This document shows, one piece after another, positions 7,568 to 14,968 of a stretch of 34,238 bases of DNA; the first letter of the stretch is position 1, and every line of letters starts with the position of its first letter. Under the pieces are notes generated by a model. The model was not told where the DNA came from. It saw only the letters and a list, made by a program, of their open reading frames with translations, and did not search any database. The stretch is from Spirochaetales bacterium (GTDB lineage Bacteria > Spirochaetota > Spirochaetia > SZUA-6 > JAFGRV01). Location of the stretch: the NCBI GenBank assembly GCA_016935735.1, contig JAFGQK010000251.1:1-34238 (forward strand). The letters are read 5' to 3'. A program made the position numbers and the translations under genes.

Positions 7568-7957
7568 CTACTTTTCAGGTTTGCCTTTTTCTGCTTCAAG
7601 TTTTTCTAACTCCTGAATTCGATCGTTTAATGCATTCAAATTATCCTGCATATACTTTGCCTGATTTTTAAGAGTTTCTGCCTCCTGTCCCGGTATAAAA
7701 GTTGGTGGCACATAAGGGGTATTGGGATAATAGGCTCCCGTATTGTACCTTGCCCATCCGGGGAGTCCTGTCGCCCAATACATATTTCTATATCCTCTCC
7801 CACGGCCTCTGCCTCCAAATCCACCGAATCCACCAAATCCGCCACGACCAATAACCGGATTAGCAAAACCTGGTACAGAATAACCTGCGCAAAAACCCAA
7901 AGCCCTTCCTGTCATGGGTCCCAAACCATTAGGACCTGTTCCATCTCCTCCCGGCAT
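7568..7957 (-). CDS. DUF5320-like Gly-rich protein with C-terminal coiled coil
   Basis: The 129-residue protein has the N-terminal signature MPGGDGTGPNGLGPMTGRAL followed by GFCAGY, then a Gly/Phe/Arg-rich stretch (about 35-55), a Tyr/Pro-rich middle, and a charged helical C-terminus (AETLKNQAKYMQDNLNALND) likely to form a coiled coil. These are features of DUF5320-type proteins. The conserved Cys in GFCAGY may bind a metal; function is unknown. It lies 19 bases downstream of the fused Gly-rich gene and is followed by a terminator-like hairpin, so the pair forms one transcription unit driven from the Fur-box region. Confidence 0.75.
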   Translation of the reverse strand: MPGGDGTGPNGLGPMTGRALGFCAGYSVPGFANPVIGRGGFGGFGGFGGRGRGRGYRNMYWATGLPGWARYNTGAYYPNTPYVPPTFIPGQEAETLKNQAKYMQDNLNALNDRIQELEKLEAEKGKPEK

Positions 7958-7976
7958 AGTAAAACCTCCTTAAAAT

Positions 7977-8537
7977 TTAATAAGAATATGGAGCACTATA
8001 TGGCGCCATTCCGCTTATAGGGTAGGGATATCCGTAATAGGGAGTCAGTCTCATTGTTCTGAATCCCATACCACGGCCTCGTCCTCTGCCCCGGCCGGAG
8101 AATCCTCGTCCTCTGCCCCGGCCGGAGAATCCTCGTCCTCTGCCCCGGCCGGAGAATCCTCGTCCTCTGCCGAATCCATAACCTCTTAGCCCTTGACCTG
8201 AAACCGGGTTCATATAACCAGGTACAGGATAACCAGCACAGTATCCCGCTGCTCTTCCTGTCATCGGACCTGAGCCTGCAGGGCCCGTTCCATCTCCACG
8301 TGGCATAATCACACCTCCTTCTTTTAAAAGATTTACCATATCTTTGTCTGAACCAATTATTTCTTCTTTTCCCGATTTTAAATCAATAATTTCCCCTGGA
8401 TAATTTTGCCCTTGCACCCCACTATAGCCTTCAATCTTTTCAGGGTTTTCTTTATCTATCTTTACTATACAGTGACCTTTTCCATTACCTGTCATCGGGC
8501 CTTTGCCCAGAGGGCCTGTTCCGTCAAATCCCGGCAT
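7977..8537 (-). CDS. Fused or nested pair of MPxxDGTGP Gly-rich proteins
   Basis: The 186-codon frame contains the family's start signature twice: MPGFDGTGPLGKGPMTGNGK at residue 1 and MPRGDGTGPAGSGPMTGRAA at residue 78. The first part (1-77) is polar; the second has the usual GYCAGYPVPGY, then an RGFSGRGRG repeat tract and a Tyr/Pro tail. A textbook AAGGAGGTG ribosome site sits 7 bases before Met78 (position 8306), so the second protein can be made separately (109 residues). Either two genes became fused in frame or there are two products from one frame. Function is unknown; the position directly behind Fur boxes suggests iron-dependent expression. Confidence 0.7.
   Translation of the reverse strand: MPGFDGTGPLGKGPMTGNGKGHCIVKIDKENPEKIEGYSGVQGQNYPGEIIDLKSGKEEIIGSDKDMVNLLKEGGVIMPRGDGTGPAGSGPMTGRAAGYCAGYPVPGYMNPVSGQGLRGYGFGRGRGFSGRGRGRGFSGRGRGRGFSGRGRGRGRGMGFRTMRLTPYYGYPYPISGMAPYSAPYSY
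8077..8171 (-). repeat. 27-bp tandem repeat, three and a half units, in coding sequence
   Basis: Units at 8077-8103, 8104-8130 and 8131-8157 are identical and a partial unit follows to 8171. Each encodes nine residues (FSGRGRGRG or its circular permutation), extending the Arg/Gly tract of the MPxxDGTGP protein. The perfect identity implies recent expansion. Confidence 0.9.
8304..8320 (-). promoter_or_regulatory. Internal ribosome site and start codon
   Basis: AAGGAGGTG at about 8312-8320 followed by ATG at 8306 on the minus strand, inside the longer Gly-rich frame. It is the strongest Shine-Dalgarno sequence of this gene and precedes a full family start signature. Confidence 0.7.
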
Positions 8538-8554
8538 TCTCTTTACCTCCTTAT

Positions 8555-8573
8555 GATATTGGAAACCATTTTC
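8555..8573. promoter_or_regulatory. Fur-box-like site 1
   Basis: GATATTGGAAACCATTTTC matches 14 of 19 positions of the classical Fur consensus GATAATGATAATCATTATC. It lies directly before the ribosome site of the 8537 Gly-rich gene, between it and the fur remnant. Confidence 0.5.
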
Positions 8574-8577
8574 ACAA

Positions 8578-8707
8578 TTATTTCAAAAAAAAATAACCTC
8601 TTTTACATTCCGGACATATTCCATACCTCAAGAATGGCTTCTCTTGATACTGTTAATCTGAAACCATAATCCTGAGATTTTTGTCCCCATTTGTGACAGT
8701 TTCTCAT
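8578..8707 (-). pseudogene. fur: fur remnant with internal deletion
   Basis: After an AGAGGAG ribosome site the minus strand reads MRNCHKWGQKSQDYGFRLTV and SREAILEV, the N-terminal helix of a Fur-family metalloregulator (family form GYRLTxxRxAIL), then goes out of frame and stops at 8603. The neighbouring frame continues RYGICPECKRGYFFLK to a stop at 8578, matching a Fur C-terminus (F-Y-G-x-C-x-x-C). The recognition helix, the HHHH metal site and the dimer domain are gone, about 90 codons. The two ends meet around GAGGTATGG, where a short overlap is plausible. Fur-box-like sites lie immediately up- and downstream, as expected for an autoregulated fur gene. Confidence 0.75.
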
Positions 8708-8721
8708 AAAACTCCTCTTGT

Positions 8722-8740
8722 GATAATGAAAACCATTATC
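8722..8740. promoter_or_regulatory. Fur-box-like site 2 (strong)
   Basis: GATAATGAAAACCATTATC is a near-perfect 19-bp palindrome matching 17 of 19 positions of the classical Fur consensus. It lies 15 bases upstream of the fur remnant start codon. Confidence 0.75.
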
Positions 8741-8780
8741 AATATAACTATAATAAAAAATTTTCAACATGTCAATAGTT

Positions 8781-8799
8781 GTGAATGGTTTTCATTATC
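8781..8799. promoter_or_regulatory. Fur-box-like site 3
   Basis: GTGAATGGTTTTCATTATC matches the Fur consensus at 14 of 19 positions, with an intact right half CATTATC. It lies between the glutaredoxin-like gene stop and Fur site 2. Confidence 0.5.
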
Positions 8800-8812
8800 A
8801 AATTCAAAGAAA

Positions 8813-9046
8813 TTATATTCCTAATATCTTATCGATCTTATTTTTATCGAATCCTATTATCTTTGCACCTTTAAGAAATATGACCGGGACACCGGAATGT
8901 GCACCGACCCTTCTTTCAAACTCCTGCATATACCGCGGGTCTTTTGTAATATCCTTTTCATTGACGCTTATTCCCAGTTTTTTTAAATAATCCTTTGCCT
9001 GCCTGCAATATCCACAGGTAGGGGTTGTGTATAAATCTGCTGTCAT
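8813..9046 (-). CDS. Glutaredoxin-like / NrdH-like thiol protein
   Basis: The 77-residue protein has a thioredoxin fold with the redox motif CGYC at residues 11-14 in the context YTTPTCGYCRQAKDYL, and the cis-proline loop GVPVIFL near residues 52-58. Length and motif fit the glutaredoxin/YruB/NrdH group that reduces disulfides in the cytosol and can draw electrons from thioredoxin reductase, whose gene is two genes upstream in the same direction. The gene looks complete and its upstream region contains the usual GGAGGA-type ribosome site. Confidence 0.85.
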   Translation of the reverse strand: MTADLYTTPTCGYCRQAKDYLKKLGISVNEKDITKDPRYMQEFERRVGAHSGVPVIFLKGAKIIGFDKNKIDKILGI

Positions 9047-9131
9047 CTATATATGTCCTCCTGTTATGTAAATCTTCCATTATCTTTTGCTTTAATAAAA
9101 GAAGAATGGATAATCCCTGTCGGGTTAAACA

Positions 9132-9473
9132 TTATTTAAAAATTCTATCCAATAGTTGAGTAATCTGGCTTTTACTCTGAATACTGGTAGTTGCAGCGAT
9201 GACTTTTCCATTTTTAAAATAAACCGTAAAAGGCAAGCCCATAAACCCCGAACATTCCGGTAAATTTCTGATGAAAAATGCTGCCTCGATGTCAAAATCC
9301 ATGTCCCTGAAAGCAACATGGGGATAGTGTTGTTCCAGTTCCTCCATAATTCCATAAACCGGTATGCACATAGGCCCCATCCTTCCGCAACAAATCATTA
9401 CTTTTTCATTCTCCTTCAGGACTTTTTGAGTTTCCTCCTCCGTTTCCAGATGTTTTAAATTTGTATTTAGCAT
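9132..9473 (-). CDS. Thioredoxin-fold protein with CGRMGPMC motif
   Basis: The 113-residue protein has a thioredoxin-like layout (conserved VAFRDMDFDIE strand, MGLPFTVYFKNGKVI with a cis-proline) but the active site is CCGRMGPMCIPVY, with Cys at 28, 29 and 36, instead of CGPC. Similar proteins with this signature occur in anaerobes such as clostridia, from memory. It lies between trxB (23 bases upstream) and the glutaredoxin-like gene, so it is a likely TrxB partner. A non-standard Cys spacing suggests a different redox role, or metal binding. Confidence 0.75.
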   Translation of the reverse strand: MLNTNLKHLETEEETQKVLKENEKVMICCGRMGPMCIPVYGIMEELEQHYPHVAFRDMDFDIEAAFFIRNLPECSGFMGLPFTVYFKNGKVIAATTSIQSKSQITQLLDRIFK

Positions 9474-9496
9474 CGTTTCCTCCTTAATAAAATATG

Positions 9497-10450
9497 TTAA
9501 ATGTATTCAGTGCCCCTTATTCCGGATATATATTTTTCGCAGGATAATGCCGCGGTCACCCCATCACCTACCGCTGTTGCTATCTGACGATAGGTATTGG
9601 CCCGTAAATCTCCTGCTGCAAAAATACCGGGAATATTTGTATTCATTTTGCTGTCAGTAATAATCCATCCTGAATCATCTGTTTTTACCACTTCTTTCAT
9701 ATAATCAGTGTTTGGCGTAAAACCGACAAATATAAAAATACCATTGCATTTAAAATCAGTAATCTTTTTTGTTTTTACGTTTTTCACTTTAATGTTTTCT
9801 ACGTTATTATTACCCTCGATGGCATCTACAGTGGAATCCCATATAAAATCAATTTTTCCATTTTTAAAAGCCTGCTGTTGTAATATTTTTTCTGCACGAA
9901 GTCTGTCCCTTCGATGTACTATGGAAACCTTCGAAGCATACCTTGTTAAAAAGAGTGCCTCCTGAATGGCAGTGTCGCCGCCTCCTACGACAACCACATC
10001 CCGATTCTTAAAAAAGGCCCCGTCACATATAGCACAGTAAGACACCCCTTTGCCTCTTAATTCATCTTCGCCAGGAACTCCAAGATTTCTTGCTTTAGCC
10101 CCTGTCGCGGCAATGACACTCTCTGCTATATATTTTGATTCATTCTGTGTTATTATAGACCACTTTCGTTTTTCATCGTCAATTTGTATAATCTTTTCAA
10201 CAAATCCTTCTGTAATCGTAAGTTCAAAAGACTCCGCCTGTTTTTTGAAATTATCGATCAATTCAAATCCCTTTATTTTTCCCGGGACTCCCGGGTAATT
10301 TTCGATGTCATCTGTCAACATTAATTGAGACAAAATAGTATAACTTTCAATTAATAGAGTTTTTAGCATCGCTCTTGCCAGATATATTCCGGCACTATAT
10401 CCGGCAGGGCCTCCGCCGATAATAATTGCATCATATTTTTTATCTGACAT
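9497..10450 (-). CDS. trxB: Thioredoxin reductase
   Basis: The 317-residue flavoprotein has the N-terminal FAD site IIGGGPAGYSAGIYLARA (10-27), the redox-active CAIC at 139-142 followed by DG, the NADPH site VVGGGDTAIQEA (near 155-166) and the second FAD motif GIFAAGDLR near 285-293. Length and order are those of bacterial low-molecular-weight thioredoxin reductase, which passes electrons from NAD(P)H to thioredoxins. Partners are encoded directly downstream. The gene is complete, with a GGAG ribosome site. Confidence 0.93.
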   Translation of the reverse strand: MSDKKYDAIIIGGGPAGYSAGIYLARAMLKTLLIESYTILSQLMLTDDIENYPGVPGKIKGFELIDNFKKQAESFELTITEGFVEKIIQIDDEKRKWSIITQNESKYIAESVIAATGAKARNLGVPGEDELRGKGVSYCAICDGAFFKNRDVVVVGGGDTAIQEALFLTRYASKVSIVHRRDRLRAEKILQQQAFKNGKIDFIWDSTVDAIEGNNNVENIKVKNVKTKKITDFKCNGIFIFVGFTPNTDYMKEVVKTDDSGWIITDSKMNTNIPGIFAAGDLRANTYRQIATAVGDGVTAALSCEKYISGIRGTEYI

Positions 10451-10550
10451 TGTTTTCTCCTTCGATTTTCATTTCGGCTGCCTTATAGTACATTCCTTCC
10501 ACTCCTTTTTTTTAAAACCAAACAGTCACCTTATGTATACCAGCTCTTCC

Positions 10551-11207
10551 TTACCTGTTCAATAATCTTTTTGCCCCTTCTTCCAATACGCTTTTAAAGT
10601 ATTTAAAGGACACATTTACCGATTCTATTGGTACACCAGTCCAATCAGATATTTCCAATATCTTTTCGGGATCCTCATTTATTAGTTTTTCATAATAGCC
10701 AATGGCATCTGCGACGATGATTTTCTCATGCTGTTGGAACATCTCGTTGGCCTTGCCTTTATCCCAGTCTTTAAAAATATAATTCCAGTGCTTAAGCCAT
10801 CCGGGAGTTATCCAATGAACTTTATTTGTGCCGGCAATCTTTTCCCGGTAATCAGAACTTGTAAGCATGTCTACGCAATTCGATGCTTTTATTCTGACAG
10901 CCTCCGGGCATTCTTCCTTTATAAGAATATCCATCACCCTTGATGGGTCATTTGGATCCATAAAGCATCTCTCTCCATATACTACTACTATTTTATCAGA
11001 AATAGTTAAAGCGGTTTTTATCTGATTTTTAAGTTGTTTTTTTAATTCCAACTGCCATTCGTGTAATCCGGGAGCAGTAAATAATACTTTTTTGGCATTA
11101 AGGAAACCATCATTCTGCAAATGATTTATTTCGGACTTGAGGATTCCGCAGGAAACAATACAAATATCTGAAAATGACAGAGATTGACTGGTATCGTTTA
11201 CATCCAT
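10551..11207 (-). CDS. DUF1638-type protein
   Basis: The 218-residue soluble protein matches my recollection of DUF1638: an early CIVSCGILKSEI, a central VVVYGERCF, an RIKASNCVDML segment and the late ITPGWLKHW. The family is often encoded with corrinoid methyltransferases and the RamA activator in methyl-metabolising anaerobes; a RamA-like N-terminus is found at 6629 in this same block, but no corrinoid protein is visible. The reaction is unknown. The gene appears complete with an AAGGAGGC ribosome site. Confidence 0.65.
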   Translation of the reverse strand: MDVNDTSQSLSFSDICIVSCGILKSEINHLQNDGFLNAKKVLFTAPGLHEWQLELKKQLKNQIKTALTISDKIVVVYGERCFMDPNDPSRVMDILIKEECPEAVRIKASNCVDMLTSSDYREKIAGTNKVHWITPGWLKHWNYIFKDWDKGKANEMFQQHEKIIVADAIGYYEKLINEDPEKILEISDWTGVPIESVNVSFKYFKSVLEEGAKRLLNR

Positions 11208-11243
11208 ACTGCCTCCTTAAATAAAACAAATACTTACTTTAGA

Positions 11244-11699
11244 TTATTTTAATGTACATTTTCCCATACCAAATATAATGGTTCCCAACCGAACCATATT
11301 ACTTCCTTCTTCAATGGCTATTTTATATGAATTTGACATACCCATCGATAAAGTCTTCATATTGACATGAGAAAGACGTAACAATTGTAATTTGTCAAAT
11401 ATATCTTTTGTTTTTTTAAAATATGGCCTTATTTTTTCCGGATCCCCGACCCTGGGGCCCATCGTCATAAGACCTTCCAGATGTATATACTCCAATTGCG
11501 ATATCTCTTTTACCAGTTTTTCAATAAGGTTATATTCCGGTTTTACCCCGGCTTTCGTTATTTCACTGCCGATATTTACTTCAATATATACGGAAACTGC
11601 ATTTTTCCCGGCCGCTTTAACCCGTCTATCAATAGCTTGTGCCATTTCAATCGAATCAACTGTTTGTATAACATCGAAAAGCGGCGGATAATTTTTCAC
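11244..11699 (-). pseudogene. yggS: YggS/PLP homeostasis protein lacking its N-terminus
   Basis: The frame matches the C-terminal two thirds of the YggS/PROSC pyridoxal-phosphate homeostasis protein: FDVIQTVDSIEMAQAI, VYIEVNIGSEITKAGV, LEGLMTMGP and the terminal MGMSNSYKIAIEEGSNMVRL then GTIIFG. Normal proteins are about 220-230 residues and carry the PLP lysine in an N-terminal strand (AVSK) followed by a GENRVQE motif and HxIGxLQxNK. All of these, about 75 residues, are missing. The frame begins inside the 3' end of the ferredoxin gene, which shows the break: ferredoxin 5' part joined to yggS 3' part. Without the PLP lysine it should not function. Confidence 0.75.
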
Positions 11700-11871
11700 T
11701 ATCGTGCCTTACCGCTTCTGACGGGCAGATATCGTGACACGTACCACAGCGAATACATTCTTCCATATCGATTTCCGCTTTCTCATCATCTGCTATTTGA
11801 ATTGAACCTGCCGGACAATTCTCCACACATACCCCGCAACCTGTACACATAGCCTTACTAATCCACGGCAT
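11656..11871 (-). CDS. 2x[4Fe-4S] ferredoxin, C-terminally replaced
   Basis: The 71-residue protein has two intact cluster motifs, CTGCGVCVENC (9-19, then P) and CIRCGTCHDIC (38-48, then P), in a small dicluster ferredoxin beginning MPWISKAMC. The usual end RHDSEK is present, after which the sequence (LSAAFRCYTNS) is out-of-frame yggS. Since both clusters are complete it may still be a working electron carrier. It has an AGGAGG ribosome site and is the first gene of the downstream minus-strand run that includes DUF1638 and trxB. Confidence 0.75.
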   Translation of the reverse strand: MPWISKAMCTGCGVCVENCPAGSIQIADDEKAEIDMEECIRCGTCHDICPSEAVRHDSEKLSAAFRCYTNS

Positions 11872-11954
11872 TATAATACCTCCTTTTATGCTTTACATTT
11901 TATAATAATTTATCTTCCTTTTGGCTGTTAATTTATGTTAAACAGCACATATAT

Positions 11955-13337
11955 TCAACATTCCGGACATAATATATGTCTGCAATTTTTCTTTTTGTTA
12001 CAGCATAATTTTAATAGCGAGAAATATAATTTTTCCTTGTGTTTCATATATAACGGCAGGAAAGTGAATATGAGTGCCAAAGCAAATCTTTTTAAGCCTG
12101 CTAATAAACCAAATGCTTTCCATATTCTCAAAGAAGATGTAACAGTATAAAAACTCTTTATTGAATTAAAAAATTCTTCCTGTAACTCATAAGTTGTTAA
12201 GCGTTTGGGTATAAAGGTAACATGCATAAAATCAAAATATTTACCACGGTAGGTAATTATTCTGTTTTGATTCTCAAATTGTTTGTATAATTCCGTACCC
12301 GGAATAGGAGTTAAAACAGCAGGCTGTAGAGTATATGCATCTATTTCCTTACAAAATTCAACAGACTGCCTTATATTTTCTTTTGTATCAGTGTCCAGAC
12401 CCAGCACAAGAGAAGTAATTACTTTAATTTTATATTCTTTTAAACGGAAAATACTTTTCCTTATTCTTTCGATTTTTATTTTTTTATTAATATCATCCAG
12501 TGTCCTTTGGTTTATTGATTCAATTCCCAGAAGAACTGTCTTGAAATTCGCCTTTTGCAATAATGATAAGAGTTCTTCATCTTCTCCCAGATCGGCTCTC
12601 CCAAAAAAGAATGTGCTTTTAAAATAAAGCTTTCTTTCTATCATTTCTTCAAGAAGCCTTTTTGCGCGATTTTTGTTAAAGGTAAAATTATCATCCTGAA
12701 AATTCATATATGCAAATCCCTGTTTTTTCAAGTCAGATAATTCAGCCAGAACGTTTTCAATACTCCTTTCCCTGTAAGGTCCGAATATTCTGGAAGTGCT
12801 GCAATAGATACAATGAAATGGGCATCCCCTGGTTGTTAATACATTCCCAACCGCACAGGGAGTCTTTAAAATCGAATAATCGGGAAATGGTATCGTGTCC
12901 AAATTCATTATTTTAGGGGCATAGACAATTTTGTCCTGAATATCACCATTTATCACGGCATTTATTACACTCTCTGCTTCACCAACAACCACCTGGTCGG
13001 CATGTTGTAATGCTTCGTGCGGCAGAGCAGTGGCATGCATTCCTCCTATTATTACTTTCTTTTTTTTTGCTTTAAAATAATCGCCCAATTCGTAAGCACG
13101 AGTGGAATTACCGGACATGGTATATATTCCTATAATGTCGGAATCGCATAGTTTCTTAAAATCGAAATCCTTATATAGTTCTTCATATACCGAAACATCA
13201 TGGCCTTCCTTTTTTAACATTCCTCCCAATATGAGAGGACCGGTAATCGGATTTGGCAACCCATACGTTAGGTGTCCAATACGAAAAGCAAGTTGTGTTC
13301 TTAATCTTGAAGCTGGTACCAAAAACATTATTTTCAT
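11955..13337 (-). CDS. B12-binding-domain radical SAM protein
   Basis: The 460-residue protein has an N-terminal Rossmann-like cobalamin-binding domain (1-150: MKIMFLVPASRLRT, IIGGMHATALPHEAL, VVGEAE) and a radical-SAM domain with CPFHCIYC at about residues 173-180, followed by FQDDNFTFN and LLGIESINQRTL, as in the B12-radical-SAM class (COG1032). The C-terminal 80 residues contain a hydrophobic helix and a Cys-rich end (LCCNKKKNC, then CPEC). Such enzymes perform methylations or ring rearrangements on lipids, cofactors or peptides; the substrate cannot be read here. Start follows a GGAGGATG ribosome site. It appears complete. Confidence 0.85.
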   Translation of the reverse strand: MKIMFLVPASRLRTQLAFRIGHLTYGLPNPITGPLILGGMLKKEGHDVSVYEELYKDFDFKKLCDSDIIGIYTMSGNSTRAYELGDYFKAKKKKVIIGGMHATALPHEALQHADQVVVGEAESVINAVINGDIQDKIVYAPKIMNLDTIPFPDYSILKTPCAVGNVLTTRGCPFHCIYCSTSRIFGPYRERSIENVLAELSDLKKQGFAYMNFQDDNFTFNKNRAKRLLEEMIERKLYFKSTFFFGRADLGEDEELLSLLQKANFKTVLLGIESINQRTLDDINKKIKIERIRKSIFRLKEYKIKVITSLVLGLDTDTKENIRQSVEFCKEIDAYTLQPAVLTPIPGTELYKQFENQNRIITYRGKYFDFMHVTFIPKRLTTYELQEEFFNSIKSFYTVTSSLRIWKAFGLLAGLKRFALALIFTFLPLYMKHKEKLYFSLLKLCCNKKKNCRHILCPEC

Positions 13338-13426
13338 ATCACCATCCTCCTTTATTTATGTTACCCTTTTTAGCCAATTCCATTACACTCATCTGCTTCG
13401 TCCCTCGATAATTCAACAGCATAGTA

Positions 13427-14413
13427 CTAATCCGCATCTTCAATACATATTTGCTTATTTTTTATGGCAAAAATAGTTTTAACAATCAAAAGTAAAATCA
13501 TAGAATTCAAAACAATAACTATTACCCATGAAGCTACTTTAAAAAAAATTATTCCTGTTTCATGATACATTAAAAGAGTTCCGATAGCTAATGCATCGAT
13601 AGGAAAAGAATAAGCCCACCACGAAAGATAAAATTCAATTTTAAAAAATATTTTAAATTGGAAAATTATCAGAATAAACATAAAAACTCCAAAATAATAA
13701 AGGAGATTCCCGAAAGGATTCAAACCTATTAATTTTGTGATGGCTATGAAACCTATAATAGGAGGAGCAAATAATATAAAAAAAGTAGGTATTAATTTTC
13801 CCGGAATAGGGTGATGGAAAATTATCCTGTTTACCACTATTGTCGTCAGAATTAACCACCAGAAAAAACCGATACTAAAGAAAAACCATGATAATTCAGG
13901 CGAGAAATGTTTTACTCCTGCAATCGGGATAATTATGCATCCTACTACAGGAATAAACCATGATGGATTTATATGATGTATTTCAAATTTATCGTGCCGT
14001 ATCCAGACAGACATGATAATAATCGTAAAAATAAATTGTATTATGACTCCTGTCCACCAGAGATATTTAGAAACTGTCAGATTTAAGCCAGGATATATTA
14101 TGCCGGCTATGAGAAATAATTTTGCCAGTATTGGGAAAAAATTAAGTTTTATGGGGTGATTGAATTCCTTTTTTACTTCTTCCGGATGTCTTATTAATTT
14201 TATTAAATATATAAGTAAAATTATTCCCGTGACTATAATTGAAAAATAGAGAAGATAATTACTTATAATAAATGGTAATTTCAGAATTTGTTCCGTTTTT
14301 TGCCAGGCTAAAGTAAATCCAATTAAACCCAGACATATTGCTAAAAAGGAAACAGGAAAATATTTTATTCGATCAAATCTATAAGTTGAATTATGATTTT
14401 CTTTATTTGACAT
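13427..14413 (-). CDS. SLAC1/TehA-family (TDT) transporter
   Basis: The 328-residue polytopic membrane protein begins with a charged N-terminus and FPVSFLAICLGLIGFTLAW, the typical first helix of the tellurite-resistance/dicarboxylate transporter (TDT) family, with about ten hydrophobic segments. The aromatic-rich middle (FFFSIGFFWW) and SWWAYSFPIDALAIGTLLMY near residue 270 are also characteristic. Family members move anions such as dicarboxylates, sulfite, or chloride/nitrate (plant SLAC1). The substrate is not predictable. It is complete and directly precedes the radical-SAM gene on the minus strand. Confidence 0.8.
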   Translation of the reverse strand: MSNKENHNSTYRFDRIKYFPVSFLAICLGLIGFTLAWQKTEQILKLPFIISNYLLYFSIIVTGIILLIYLIKLIRHPEEVKKEFNHPIKLNFFPILAKLFLIAGIIYPGLNLTVSKYLWWTGVIIQFIFTIIIMSVWIRHDKFEIHHINPSWFIPVVGCIIIPIAGVKHFSPELSWFFFSIGFFWWLILTTIVVNRIIFHHPIPGKLIPTFFILFAPPIIGFIAITKLIGLNPFGNLLYYFGVFMFILIIFQFKIFFKIEFYLSWWAYSFPIDALAIGTLLMYHETGIIFFKVASWVIVIVLNSMILLLIVKTIFAIKNKQICIEDAD

Positions 14414-14433
14414 TACATAATCCTCTCTATTTA

Positions 14434-14925
14434 TCAGTACCCATGCGGTATTCCCCTTATATGCAAAAGTAAATGATCCGTATCACCCTCTAACCCATCG
14501 ATCCATCCATAATTGGCATCTTTTTTAGAATCCAGTTCTTTTATATAAGGCTTAATATCCAGTAACGGAGTATCATTAAATACATCTATCCCGGAAATGA
14601 CTATCTCGTTCTTGATTATCTTTTTTATCTTAACAATACTTATGCCAATAGAATTAGGACGATTCGGTGCCCGACTTGCGAAAATTCCGACCATTTCCCT
14701 GTTTGTCCAGGGTGGCGATACGTGCATAGATATTTCCTTTTTTAACCTGTCAATATAATAGATCACATATATGTAAATAAAATCTTCAAGATGAAGAAGT
14801 CCTTCAAAGTATTCATTGTTGACGATAATGCGAAAATTATCTTTCTCATCATCCACAGGTTGATAAGGAGCATGATCTGTATATGGCGTTTTAATACTAC
14901 CAATTTGCTTTAATTTTATATACAT
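14434..14925 (-). CDS. trmO: tRNA m6t6A37 methyltransferase, TsaA/YaeB family
   Basis: The 163-residue protein has the UPF0066/TsaA signatures: IGSIKTPYTD near the N-terminus, GIFASRAPNRPNSIGIS (about 85-101) and GIDVFNDTPLLDIKPYI (about 118-134). Members such as E. coli TrmO N6-methylate t6A at position 37 of tRNA-Thr using SAM. The bacterial C-terminal extension of E. coli TrmO is absent; short forms like this are common in anaerobes and archaea, where the precise substrate is less certain. The gene is complete. Confidence 0.85.
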   Translation of the reverse strand: MYIKLKQIGSIKTPYTDHAPYQPVDDEKDNFRIIVNNEYFEGLLHLEDFIYIYVIYYIDRLKKEISMHVSPPWTNREMVGIFASRAPNRPNSIGISIVKIKKIIKNEIVISGIDVFNDTPLLDIKPYIKELDSKKDANYGWIDGLEGDTDHLLLHIRGIPHGY

Positions 14926-14968
14926 AACAAGTTTTCATTCCTGCTAAATAAATGTCTTTACCATTTTA

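Noticed and set aside
8077-8171. Tandem 27-bp repeats as a CRISPR or iteron array
   Set aside because: They are contiguous, in frame, and encode a Gly/Arg tract typical of the protein family.
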